In this document: positions 24,518 through 32,450 of the stretch, in pieces
Layout of the letters: every line of letters starts with the position of its first letter
How positions within the stretch are numbered: the stretch's first letter is position 1
Assembly: GCA_964649415.1 (NCBI GenBank)
Contig: CAZYSK010000049.1
Location: 1 to 43,198 of the forward strand
Direction of reading: 5' to 3'
Length of the DNA: 43,198 bases
DNA from: CAZYSK01 sp964649415
GTDB lineage: Bacteria > Chloroflexota > Anaerolineae > B4-G1
Position numbers and translations under genes: made by a program
The notes under the pieces: generated by a model
Database searches by the model: none
What the model was told of the DNA's origin: nothing
The model's input: the letters and a program-made list of their open reading frames with translations, nothing else

Positions 24518-24957
24518 GTAGGGGCGACCCTTGTGGTCGCCCGGCGACGCCATCAACACCGTAGGGGCGACCCTCGTGGTCGCCCAGCAACGCCATCAAC
24601 ACCGTAGGGGCGACCCTCGTGGTCGCCCAGCGACGCCATCAACACCGTAGGGGCGACCCTCGTGGTCGCCCAGCGACGCCATCAANNNNNNNNNNNNNNN
24701 NNNNNNNNNNNNNNNNNNNNNNNNNNNNNNNNNNNNNNNNNNNNNNNNNNNNNNNNNNNNNNNNNNNNNNNNNNNNNNNNNNNNNCGACGCCATCAACAC
24801 CGTAGGGGCGACCCTCGTGGTCGCCCAGCGACGCCATCAACACCGTAGGGGCGACCCTCGTGGTCGCCCGGCGACGCCATCAACACCGTAGGGGCGACCC
24901 TCGTGGTCGCCCAGCGACGCCATCAACACCGTAGGGGCGACCCTCGTGGTCGCCCGG
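24518..24957. repeat. 43-bp tandem array of GTAGGGGC hairpins
   Basis: Eight visible copies of a 43-bp unit occur. Each unit has a spacer CGACGCCATCAACACC and a hairpin repeat GTAGGGGCGACCCTCGTGG followed by TCGCCC; the stem is GGGCGACC/GGTCGCCC with a 5-nt loop. The array is broken by an assembly gap, so the true copy number is unknown. Spacers are identical, which excludes CRISPR. The unit is not a multiple of three, so frames through it are accidental. It fills the space between the NAGPA gene and the MFS gene. Confidence 0.95.
24686..24785. other. Assembly gap (100 N)
   Basis: Exactly 100 undetermined bases lie inside the 43-bp array, the usual placeholder for a scaffold gap of unknown size. 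The repeat collapsed during assembly. The flanks on both sides are the same repeat, so the two gene blocks may be truly adjacent or the join may be mistaken. Confidence 0.95.
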
Positions 24958-24975
24958 CGAGGACGAGGTCAGTCC

Positions 24976-26205
24976 ATGATCCTGAAGACGAAGAAACGCA
25001 AGAACTGGGCAGCGTTAGTCCAGAAGCAAGGCTGGCCCGTCGTGCTGCTGCTGACCGTGCAACTGCTAAGCGGGATCGTACTGACCCCGCAGCGGTCCTT
25101 CTTCCCCATCTACCTGGAGGAGCAGTTGGGATATGCGGCGGTCGCTGTCTCCGCCTTCGTCACGATGGGGCAGTTGTTGGGCATGGTTGCCTCAGCGCTC
25201 GGCGGTACGTTGTGTGACGTCCTGGGGCGCAAGTGGACGTTGGTGTTGGGACTGACCGGCTTCGTCTTCGGCAGCCTGATGTACCTGGTTCGTGTGCCCT
25301 GGCTGGTCGCCTCACTCTGGGCCGTCAGTTGTCTCGGGCTGGGATTTCACGCCCTGGGTGGACAGAGCTACATGATTGACGTGGCCGGTCCGGAGCATCT
25401 AGGGCTGATTTCCGCGCTTTTCCATTGGGGCTATACCATCGGTGGGGCGCTGAGCAGCCCTGGTGCCGGGTTTATCCTGGACCGGCAGGGATTCGGCCCA
25501 TTCGGGCTGGCCCTCCTGGCGCTCTCTCTCGCGACGACGGTGGGGACGCTGGCCTTCCTGCCGCGCCTGCGTGCAAGACGCGGGGCGGACACACCGGCCT
25601 GGAGCAGGTCGCTGTTCGGCTACAGGGACATCATCCGCCGCCCGGTGATGGTCATCCTGGGGCTCCTGCGCTTCCTGCCCACGTGCTATTACGGTATGGC
25701 GACCGTGCTAAACCCCCTGCTGATCAATCGTATGGCCGGGAGCAAGACAGCCGTATCTCTCTACACCACGCTCAGCCTGATCCTGGCCACGCTGGGCCAG
25801 GCGGTGACGGGCCGGGCCGCCGACCGGTGGGGCCGCCGGCGGCCGACCCTGGGCGCGTTCGGGGTGTTGATCGTTGCCATCGTCGGCCAGGCCTGTTTCG
25901 CCACTCACCTGTGGAGTTTCTACGTCTTTGGCGTCCTGGGGATCTGCGCGGCGTGGTCGCTGGCCACGTTGCTGCCCTGCCTGGTCTCTGATGCGGCGGT
26001 GGCCGAGGAGCGCGGCCGCGTGTTGGGAATGCTGGAGGTACTGTGGAACGTGGGCATGATGGTCGGTGCCCTGACCGGGGGGACGCTGGTGGAGACAGCA
26101 TTGGGGCTGCCGTTCTTCCTCGCCGCAGCGTTGAACCTGGGCGCCATCGTCCTGGCGGTCTCCTTCTTTCGCCTGGTCGCGCCACAAGAGAATCGCATAG
26201 CTTGA
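24976..26205 (+). CDS. Major facilitator superfamily transporter
   Basis: This is a 409-residue inner-membrane secondary transporter with about twelve hydrophobic segments in two bundles of six. MFS loop motifs are visible: GGTLCDVLGRKWTLVLG between helices 2 and 3, and GRAADRWGRRRPTLGAFG at the matching place in the second half. I chose ATG 24976, 18 bp after the repeat array, with GAGGTC upstream; an earlier in-frame start at 24946 lies within the array. It is followed after 70 bp by a GH20-like gene, so it may carry an amino sugar or glycan fragment (inference); an AmpG-like role cannot be confirmed. No regulator adjoins it, and the array directly upstream leaves little room for a promoter. 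Confidence 0.85.
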   Translation: MILKTKKRKNWAALVQKQGWPVVLLLTVQLLSGIVLTPQRSFFPIYLEEQLGYAAVAVSAFVTMGQLLGMVASALGGTLCDVLGRKWTLVLGLTGFVFGSLMYLVRVPWLVASLWAVSCLGLGFHALGGQSYMIDVAGPEHLGLISALFHWGYTIGGALSSPGAGFILDRQGFGPFGLALLALSLATTVGTLAFLPRLRARRGADTPAWSRSLFGYRDIIRRPVMVILGLLRFLPTCYYGMATVLNPLLINRMAGSKTAVSLYTTLSLILATLGQAVTGRAADRWGRRRPTLGAFGVLIVAIVGQACFATHLWSFYVFGVLGICAAWSLATLLPCLVSDAAVAEERGRVLGMLEVLWNVGMMVGALTGGTLVETALGLPFFLAAALNLGAIVLAVSFFRLVAPQENRIA

Positions 26206-26275
26206 GATGTTTCGAACCGCTCAATTCGCAGTCACGATCTGCAATCCATAAGTCCACAAGTCGAGGAGGAATCCT

Positions 26276-28348
26276 ATGTCTCTGTATTTGCTCCCCCAAC
26301 CGAAAGAGTTGATGCTGATCAAGGGAACATTCACCTTCGACGCCGACACGCTGATTTGTATTCCCGCTCAAGCGGGCGACGACGCGTTTTTCGCAGCCCG
26401 CCAAATCCAGGAGGAGGTGGCCCGGGCGACCTGTCTGACGTTGCCGGTTGTCAAGGCTTACACCCCCCCGCGTCCGGCAAACGTCATCCTGCTGGTCTGC
26501 GGGCCGGAACAGGCCCTTGCCTTTGACGTGGAACCGAGCACGGTCAACGCGCCCGAGGCCGTAGCCGCCCAGGCGTATTCGTTGACCGTCAAGCAGGGCC
26601 GCATCACCCTGTATGCCGACGCGCCGGCCGGCCTGTTCTATGCTGCCCAGACCCTGCGCCAACTGGTGCGCACGTCAGGCACACACCTGCCTGACCTGGC
26701 CATCCGGGACTGGCCCACCCTGCCCTATCGCGGCCTGATGCTCGATATCTCGCGGCGCAAAGTGCCCACTCTGGCCACGCTCAGGCAACTGGCCGAGGAA
26801 CTGGGCCACTACAAGGTGAACGTCCTGCAGCTCTACACCGAGCATACCTTCCAGTTTCCGCGCCATCCCAAGATCGGGGCCGGCTGTGGTTCGCTGAGCA
26901 GCCAGGACATCCTGGAATTGGATGCCCTCTGCCGCCAGCACCACGTCGAGCTGATGCCCAACCTGCAATCCTTCGGCCACGCCCGCAACACGCTGCGCCT
27001 CCCAGAATACCAGCACCTGGCCGAATCGAGCATCCTCTGGTCGCTAAGCCCAGCCTTCGAGGAGACCTACACGCTGCTGGACGAGCTCTTTGCCGACATG
27101 CTACCCGCTTTCAGATCCACGACGCTCAACATAGACTGCGATGAGACCTACGACCTGGGCAGAGGGGCCAGCAAGGCCCTGGTCGAGGAAATCGGCTTGG
27201 GGCGCGTGTACCTCAACCACATCCTGCGCGTGCGGGAACTGGCCGCCCAGCACGGGCGGAGTATCCAGGCGTGGGGCGACATCCTGCTTCACCATCCAGA
27301 GCTCATCAGCGAGGTACCCGACGACGTCACGCTGCTCGACTGGATTTACGCCCCCGCCGACGAGTACCCCACCGTCAAGATCTTCGCTGAAGCCGGGCGG
27401 CGGTTCTGGGTCTGCCCTGGCGTCGGCTCCTGGAACACCATCTTCCCGCGCCTCTACGGCGCGAACGTCAATATCCGCAACTTCGTGCGCGACGGCGTGG
27501 CCGCTGGCGCCGAGGGGATGCTCAACACCGACTGGGGCGACTACGGCCACTACCAGCACATGGGCCTGAGTTGGTATGGCTACGCCTTCGGCGCGGAGCA
27601 GGGCTGGACCGGCGGCACGACGAGTGACGAGGATTTTGACGCCGCCTTTGGCCCGCTCTTCTTTGGCCTGGATCACGAGGCGATTATGGGAGCACTCCAC
27701 CAACTCGCCCGGACGAACAAGCTGCCCAACGTCCATCGTACAAACCGCTCCCACACCGTCCTGGCCCTGTTCGACGAGCCTCTGACCGGCACCACGGTCG
27801 AGGGCGAGAACGCGCTCGCCACCGAGACGCTGGCCCAGATGCGCGAGCTAGCCGAAGAGGTCGCCGCCACCTGCGACGCTACCGCCCTCGCTCATCCCCG
27901 CGAGTTGACGCTGCGCGAGATGGCCTCCGCCGCCCGCCTCACGGCCTACGCCGCTCGCAAGACGGCGCTGGCCCAAGAGATTCGGGCTACCCTGCGAGCG
28001 ATAGCCGCACAGCCCGAGCCGGTCCAGGACAACGCCGGGCGGCTGTACGATCACATCCTGGCCCTGGAAGCCCTGGACGTCGAGCTGGAGGAGCTACGCG
28101 CCGAGTTCGAGGCGCTGTGGTTGGCCCGTGCCCATCGCAGCGAGATGCACGTTGCCCTGAGCTACTTCGTCAATCTGCGCGTTCGCTACGACGCCGCCTT
28201 GGGCTGGCTACACAAGCAGCACCGCGCCCTGTTGGCCGGCGAGCCGGTGGACGCCGAGCTATCCACCTACGACGTTGGCGACTACTGTACCCTGTGGCAA
28301 ACCTGGGAAAAAGCGATGAAAAGGCTGAACCGGGCCGAGCAGCAATAG
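26276..28348 (+). CDS. GH20-like N-acetylhexosaminidase, long form
   Basis: This is a 690-residue glycoside hydrolase of the GH20 clan, distant from the enzyme at 6724. The N-domain (residues ~1-145) carries GLFYAAQTLRQLVRTSG. The barrel begins LPYRGLMLDISRRKVPT, then YKVNVLQLYTEHTF and ELMPNLQSFGHA. The catalytic acid pair is D289-E290 in NIDCDETYDLG. The C-terminal ~200 residues are helical and charged and have no family that I recognise. No signal peptide is visible, so action is cytoplasmic. AGGAGG lies 7 nt before ATG 26276. The substrate is probably GlcNAc- or GalNAc-containing oligosaccharides. Two diverged intracellular GH20 enzymes in one island suggest different linkages. Confidence 0.88.
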   Translation: MSLYLLPQPKELMLIKGTFTFDADTLICIPAQAGDDAFFAARQIQEEVARATCLTLPVVKAYTPPRPANVILLVCGPEQALAFDVEPSTVNAPEAVAAQAYSLTVKQGRITLYADAPAGLFYAAQTLRQLVRTSGTHLPDLAIRDWPTLPYRGLMLDISRRKVPTLATLRQLAEELGHYKVNVLQLYTEHTFQFPRHPKIGAGCGSLSSQDILELDALCRQHHVELMPNLQSFGHARNTLRLPEYQHLAESSILWSLSPAFEETYTLLDELFADMLPAFRSTTLNIDCDETYDLGRGASKALVEEIGLGRVYLNHILRVRELAAQHGRSIQAWGDILLHHPELISEVPDDVTLLDWIYAPADEYPTVKIFAEAGRRFWVCPGVGSWNTIFPRLYGANVNIRNFVRDGVAAGAEGMLNTDWGDYGHYQHMGLSWYGYAFGAEQGWTGGTTSDEDFDAAFGPLFFGLDHEAIMGALHQLARTNKLPNVHRTNRSHTVLALFDEPLTGTTVEGENALATETLAQMRELAEEVAATCDATALAHPRELTLREMASAARLTAYAARKTALAQEIRATLRAIAAQPEPVQDNAGRLYDHILALEALDVELEELRAEFEALWLARAHRSEMHVALSYFVNLRVRYDAALGWLHKQHRALLAGEPVDAELSTYDVGDYCTLWQTWEKAMKRLNRAEQQ

Positions 28349-28365
28349 CACATACCGCACAACGC

Positions 28366-28504
28366 ACATAATCTGTAGGGGCGCCCCATGCACACAATCT
28401 GCAAGGGCGACCCACACACACAATCTGTATAGGCGACCCGTGCACACAATCTGCAAGGGCGACCCACACACACAATCTGTAGGGGCGACCCTTGTGGTCG
28501 CCCG
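28366..28504. repeat. 26-bp degenerate tandem array ending in a hairpin repeat
   Basis: Five units of 26 bp (ACAATCTGCAAGGGCGACCC followed by ACACAC, with variants) sit between the GH20-like and fourth Gfo/Idh genes. Only the last copy has the complete GTAGGGGCGACCC hairpin with its second arm; the others keep just one arm. The array ends against the ribosome site of the next gene. Confidence 0.85.
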
Positions 28505-28517
28505 AGGAGGTATCTCA

Positions 28518-29792
28518 ATGTCCCAACCTATCGAAGCCGTCATGATCGGCGCGGGTAGCCGGGGCTACCACGCCTACGGCCCCTATGCACTCCAACATCC
28601 AGATGAGATCCGCTTCACCGCCATCGTCGAGCCGCACGACGAGCGGCGGCGGCGCTTCGCCGAGGCCCACGATATCCCGAAGGGGCGGCAGTTCCGTACC
28701 TGGGAGGAACTCTACGCCCAGGGCCAGATCGCCCAGGCGCTGATCAACTGCACGTTGGATCAGATGCACCTGGACTCCACGCTGCCGGCGCTCGAACTGG
28801 GCTACGACGTGTTGCTGGAGAAGCCGATGGTCAACACGCTGGAAGGGAACGTGCGCCTGGTTCAGACGGCGGAGCGGTACGGCCGACTCCTGATGATCTG
28901 TCACGTCCTGCGCTACACGGCCTTCTTCTCCAAGCTCTATGACATCATCGCCTCTGGACGGCTCGGCGAGGTTATCACCGTCGAGCACCGCGAGAACGTG
29001 GTCTACTGGCACATGGCCCACTCCTTCGTGCGCGGCAACTGGCGCGACAGCGAAAGCGAAAGCCCCATGATCCTGGCCAAGTGTTGTCACGATATGGACA
29101 TCCTGTTCTGGAACCTGGGGCCGGTGACGCGGCTCAACTCCTTCGGATCGCTGATCCACTACCGCCCCGAGAACGCGCCTCCTGGCGCTACGGAGCGCTG
29201 CACGGACGGATGCCCGGTCGCTGACGACTGCCCGTGGTATGCCCCGCGCTTCTACCTGAACGACTACACCGGCTGGCCTGTCTCCGTCATCTCCGAGGAC
29301 ACCAGCCTGGAGGCCCGGCGGCGTGCGCTGGAGACAGGCCCCTATGGCCGCTGCGTCTACCACTGCGACAACGACGTGGTGGACCACCAGACGGTCAACA
29401 TGGAGTTCGAAAGCGGCGCGACAGGCGTGCTGTTCATGCACGGACACTCCCACGAGGAGTGTCGCACCATGCGCTACGACGGCACGCGGGCCACGCTGCG
29501 GGGCAAGTTCGCCTACGGCATGGGCGACGCCATCGAGATTCACGATCACCTGACCGGTCGCATGGAGAAGGTGGACCTTGAAGCGGGGACCAGTGGCCAC
29601 GGCGGTGGCGACGAGGGAGTGATGGCCGCCTTCGTCAAGGCCGTGCACGACGCATCCACGGCCCTGACCACAGCCCGCGAGTCGCTGGAGAGCCACCTGA
29701 TGGCCTTCGCCGCCGAGCAGGCACGCGTCGACGGGACGATCGTCCCCATGGATGAGTTCCGCCGCCAGGCCGAGGCGACAACAAGCGCGTAA
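28518..29792 (+). CDS. Gfo/Idh/MocA-family oxidoreductase (copy 4)
   Basis: This is a 424-residue NAD(P)-dependent oxidoreductase distinct from the three upstream. The nucleotide motif is MIGAGSRGYHAYGPYA. The lysine motif is LLEKPMVNTLEGN, the sugar-site region is AKCCHDMDILFWNLG, and a four-Cys-like cluster CTDGCPVADDCPWYAP occurs near residue 230, typical of one Gfo/Idh subgroup. I chose ATG 28518 with GAGGAGG 7 nt upstream; the in-frame extension to 28440 lies in repeat DNA. Related proteins act on amino sugars or glycosides by transient oxidation, but the substrate is unknown here. The gene is flanked on both sides by repeats. Confidence 0.9.
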   Translation: MSQPIEAVMIGAGSRGYHAYGPYALQHPDEIRFTAIVEPHDERRRRFAEAHDIPKGRQFRTWEELYAQGQIAQALINCTLDQMHLDSTLPALELGYDVLLEKPMVNTLEGNVRLVQTAERYGRLLMICHVLRYTAFFSKLYDIIASGRLGEVITVEHRENVVYWHMAHSFVRGNWRDSESESPMILAKCCHDMDILFWNLGPVTRLNSFGSLIHYRPENAPPGATERCTDGCPVADDCPWYAPRFYLNDYTGWPVSVISEDTSLEARRRALETGPYGRCVYHCDNDVVDHQTVNMEFESGATGVLFMHGHSHEECRTMRYDGTRATLRGKFAYGMGDAIEIHDHLTGRMEKVDLEAGTSGHGGGDEGVMAAFVKAVHDASTALTTARESLESHLMAFAAEQARVDGTIVPMDEFRRQAEATTSA

Positions 29793-29796
29793 GCGG

Positions 29797-29952
29797 AGCG
29801 CTGTTACTGCTCAGGCTAGACCTGACAGGTTTCCAGGGAAGCCTTTTGGGATGAAGGGAATCACTGTTTGGAAGAACACCTACGCCGAGAACCAGTATCC
29901 AAAACCTGTCAGGTCTTGAGTCACGCCAGTGGCTGAGCAGGAACAGAGCGCT
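29797..29952. repeat. 156-bp nested inverted-repeat (MITE-like) element
   Basis: The outer arms are AGCGCTGTTACTGCTCAG at the left and its near-perfect complement at the right (one mismatch and one extra base). Nested inside is a perfect 15-bp pair, AGACCTGACAGGTTT (29818-29832) and AAACCTGTCAGGTCT (29902-29916). No coding frame is present. It fills the whole gap between the fourth Gfo/Idh gene and the sialidase-like fusion. Confidence 0.75.
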
Positions 29953-29977
29953 TTGTCATAGCCAGCAAGTTTCAACT

Positions 29978-32389
29978 ATGCGACGTCTAACCGTCTTCGC
30001 CGCCACACCGGCGTTGCCCTCCTGCCACGCGGCCACGCTCGCCGAATTGCCGGGCGGTGACCTGCTCGCCGCGTGGTACGCGGGCAGCCGCGAGGCCGCC
30101 CCCGACGTGGCGATCTATGGCGCGCGGCTGCCCAAAGGCTCTGCCGCGTGGAGCGCGCCCTTCACCCATCGGACCGCGCCATTCCGATGGCGCCCCTTCC
30201 TCCTGGCGGACACGCCCCGGCACGCCGAGGGCAACCCGGTCTTATTTGCCGCGCCCGACGGCAGCCTTTGGCTCTTTTACGTGACCCTGACCGGCGAGGG
30301 ATGGACGACCAGCCGCATGAAGTGCCGCCGCTCTGGCGATGGCGGTCACACCTGGGAACGCCGAGCACCAGCTCGGCCTAAACCGGGCTGGATGACCCGC
30401 AACCGCCCCCTGGTGCTCCCCTCTGGCGAGTGGCTGCTGCCAGTCTACGACGAGCGGGACTGGACGAGCTTCGTGCTCATCAGCGACGACGCGGGACGGA
30501 CGTGGCGGCCGGGTGACCGCGTCTCTGCACCGGCGGGCGTCATTCAGCCAGCGCTTGCGCCTCTGGCCGATGGCCGCTTGTTGATGCTGCTTCGCACCGG
30601 CGGGCCCGGCGGCACGATCTGGCAAGCCACTTCCGCCGACCGCGGGCGATCCTGGAGCCGGGCCACGCCGGCCGCCATCCCCAACAACAACAGCGGCCTC
30701 GACCTGATCCGCCTGGATAGCGAGCTCCTGCTCCTGGCCTGCAACCCGGTGGCGGATGCAAAGCTGCGTACCCCGCTCAGCCTGTTTCTGTCTGACGACG
30801 ATGGGCAGAGCTGGCACCGCTGGCTGGACGTAGAGACCGGACCAGGCGAGTTTTCCTATCCGGCACTCCTGCAAGCGGACGACGGCATGGTCCACGTGGT
30901 TTATACTCAGCGTCGCACGGCTATCGCGCACGTGGTACTCGGCAAGCCGGCGAAGCGGGTTTCCACCCTAGCAGATCCCGACCCGGTTGGCCTGGCCCGC
31001 GTGGACGCCGTGATGCGCAGCGGCGTGGATCACGTCTTTCCGGCCGCCGTCCTCCACGTCCGCCAGGCGGGCTCCGTGGTCTGTGAGCGGGCCTATGGGT
31101 GCCTGGATCCGGAAACACGCCGCCATCCCGCCCGCCCCGATGACCTCTTCGACCTGGCGTCACTCACCAAGCTCTTCACCGCGACCGCCTTCGTGACGTT
31201 GGTCGAGAAGGATAAGGATGACGGTCGCGTATCGCTAGACACGCCGGTGGCGGAGATACTGCCCCAGTTCGCGGGCACGTGGTCCATCGGCCCCACCGAG
31301 GACCCGCTGTCCGGGGCCATCGTCCCGCCCGATCCACGGTTCGCCGGCCAGGAGGTGGACGCCGGCACCATCACTTTCCGGCACCTGCTGACCCATACCT
31401 CTGGCCTGGCCGCCTGGCGCAGCCTCTACCGCGAGGGTGAAGATCAAGATCAAGATGAAGGCGAAGCCGTACCATTGCCCCATCAGGTCCCGGCGTCGTT
31501 GCGGGCACGCCGCATCGCCGCTATCTACGACGAGCGCGGACGGGTCGGCCTTGCTTACCCGCCGGGTGCTCGCGTCGTCTACAGCGACCTGGGGTTCATC
31601 CTGCTGGGGGAAGCGATAGCCCGCCTGGCCGGGGTCCCGTTGGAGGTCTACCTGCGCCAGGCCGTCCTGGAGCCGCTGGGGCTGCGGGCGACGACCTACA
31701 ACCCGTTGGCCAACGGCTTCTCCCCCGAGCAGATCGTGCCGACCGAGTTCTGCGCATGGCGGCGCCGGCGTTGCATCGGCGAGGTGCACGACGAGAACAG
31801 CGCCGGTCTGGGCGGGGTGGCAGGGCACGCCGGCCTCTTCTCCACGGCGGAGGAGGTAGCCGCGCTGGGGCAAATGTATCTCAACTGTGGCGGGTACGGG
31901 AGAGGGCGGGCACAAGACCCGCCGGGCAAGGACAACGACCAGGTGCGATTTGAGCTGACGGTCAAAGCCCGTGGCGGGCACAGGAGAGGGCGGGCACAAG
32001 ACCCGCCGAGCAAGGACAACGACCAGGTGCGATTTGGGCTGACGGTCAAAGCCCATGGCGGGCACAGGAGAGGGCGGGCACAAGACCCGCCCCTACTGCG
32101 GCCGGAGACCGTCGCGGAGATGGTGCGCGTCCAGGCAGGGGGCGACGAGGACAACCCGCGCGGCCTGGGCTGGCTGCGACGCTCGTCAGGCTACTCCAGC
32201 TCCGGCCGCCTGTTCGGCCCTCACAGCTTCGGGCACACGGGCTTCACCGGCACCTCGCTGTGGGTAGATCCTGACCGAGAACTGGTGGTCGCGCTGCTCA
32301 CCAACCGCGTCTACTACGGGCGCGACCCGCAGCCGATAACGGACTTCCGCCCCCGTCTCCACGACGCCGTCGTCACAATGCTACTGTAG
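29978..32389 (+). CDS. Fusion of a sialidase-like beta-propeller and a beta-lactamase-family serine hydrolase
   Basis: This is an 803-residue two-domain protein. Residues 1-~330 are a BNR/Asp-box propeller of the exo-sialidase type, with Asp boxes SGDGGHTW, SDDAGRTW, SADRGRSW and SDDDGQSW, and an early Arg-containing stretch. Residues ~340-803 are a class C beta-lactamase/DD-peptidase-type serine hydrolase: S395-x-x-K398 in DLASLTKLF, YSDLGF as the second motif, and FGHTGFTG in the KTG position. Such hydrolases occur beside MurNAc-salvage genes as esterases or peptidases. No signal peptide is seen. Three repeat insertions lie in frame: 30176-30193, 30351-30380 and 31901-32095. The stop codon TAG (32387-32389) is formed by the following GTAGGGGC repeat. 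Whether the propeller cleaves sialic acid is unproven. Confidence 0.85.
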   Translation: MRRLTVFAATPALPSCHAATLAELPGGDLLAAWYAGSREAAPDVAIYGARLPKGSAAWSAPFTHRTAPFRWRPFLLADTPRHAEGNPVLFAAPDGSLWLFYVTLTGEGWTTSRMKCRRSGDGGHTWERRAPARPKPGWMTRNRPLVLPSGEWLLPVYDERDWTSFVLISDDAGRTWRPGDRVSAPAGVIQPALAPLADGRLLMLLRTGGPGGTIWQATSADRGRSWSRATPAAIPNNNSGLDLIRLDSELLLLACNPVADAKLRTPLSLFLSDDDGQSWHRWLDVETGPGEFSYPALLQADDGMVHVVYTQRRTAIAHVVLGKPAKRVSTLADPDPVGLARVDAVMRSGVDHVFPAAVLHVRQAGSVVCERAYGCLDPETRRHPARPDDLFDLASLTKLFTATAFVTLVEKDKDDGRVSLDTPVAEILPQFAGTWSIGPTEDPLSGAIVPPDPRFAGQEVDAGTITFRHLLTHTSGLAAWRSLYREGEDQDQDEGEAVPLPHQVPASLRARRIAAIYDERGRVGLAYPPGARVVYSDLGFILLGEAIARLAGVPLEVYLRQAVLEPLGLRATTYNPLANGFSPEQIVPTEFCAWRRRRCIGEVHDENSAGLGGVAGHAGLFSTAEEVAALGQMYLNCGGYGRGRAQDPPGKDNDQVRFELTVKARGGHRRGRAQDPPSKDNDQVRFGLTVKAHGGHRRGRAQDPPLLRPETVAEMVRVQAGGDEDNPRGLGWLRRSSGYSSSGRLFGPHSFGHTGFTGTSLWVDPDRELVVALLTNRVYYGRDPQPITDFRPRLHDAVVTMLL
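30176..30193. repeat. In-frame palindromic element in the sialidase-like domain
   Basis: The core GCGCCATTCCGATGGCGC, with its flanks CCCATCGGACC and CCCTTCC, encodes THRTAPFRWRP. It is the same element family as at 18166 and 33377, but read in a different frame, which shows that the DNA rather than the peptide is conserved. Confidence 0.85.
30351..30380. repeat. 30-bp palindromic element, exact inverted copy in anmK
   Basis: A 30-bp segment whose core is GCCGAGCACCAGCTCGGC lies in frame in the propeller domain. It is the perfect reverse complement of 32702-32731 in the AnmK domain, although the two proteins are unrelated. It supplies ERRAPARPKP after an Asp box. Confidence 0.95.
31901..32095. 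repeat. 84-bp tandem in-frame repeat in the serine-hydrolase domain
   Basis: Two full 84-bp units and one partial unit encode RGRAQDPPxKDNDQVRF plus the rest of a 28-residue repeat. Each starts with the hairpin GGCGGGCACAAGACCCGCC. The final copy ends CCCGCCCCTAC, which read on the minus strand is the GTAGGGGC head. The repeat lies between the helix ending in MYLNCGG and LLRPETVAEM, a region where related hydrolases have a short loop. Confidence 0.9.
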
Positions 32390-32447
32390 GGGCGACCCTT
32401 GTGGTCGCCCGTATTGATGTAGACCCTCGTGGTCGCCCGTATTGATG
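32386..32447. repeat. GTAGGGGC repeat and partial copy at a gene junction
   Basis: One full hairpin repeat (from 32386) plus TATTGATG, and a second truncated copy (about 32420-32447), fill the space between the fusion gene and anmK. The first supplies the upstream stop codon and the second supplies a possible ATG at 32445. Confidence 0.8.
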
Positions 32448-32450
32448 GTT

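Noticed and set aside
24518..24957. CRISPR-like array
   Set aside because: The spacers between hairpin units are identical, the unit is a simple 43-bp tandem repeat, and no cas gene is near.
24619..24972. Open frames running through the 43-bp repeats and the N gap
   Set aside because: The unit is not a multiple of three, the translation is pure repeat, and part of it is undetermined sequence.
30351..30380. A recombination or attachment site for an integrated element
   Set aside because: Its exact inverted copy at 32702 lies only 2.3 kb away in another gene, no integrase is present, and other palindromes behave in the same way, so it belongs to the dispersed family.
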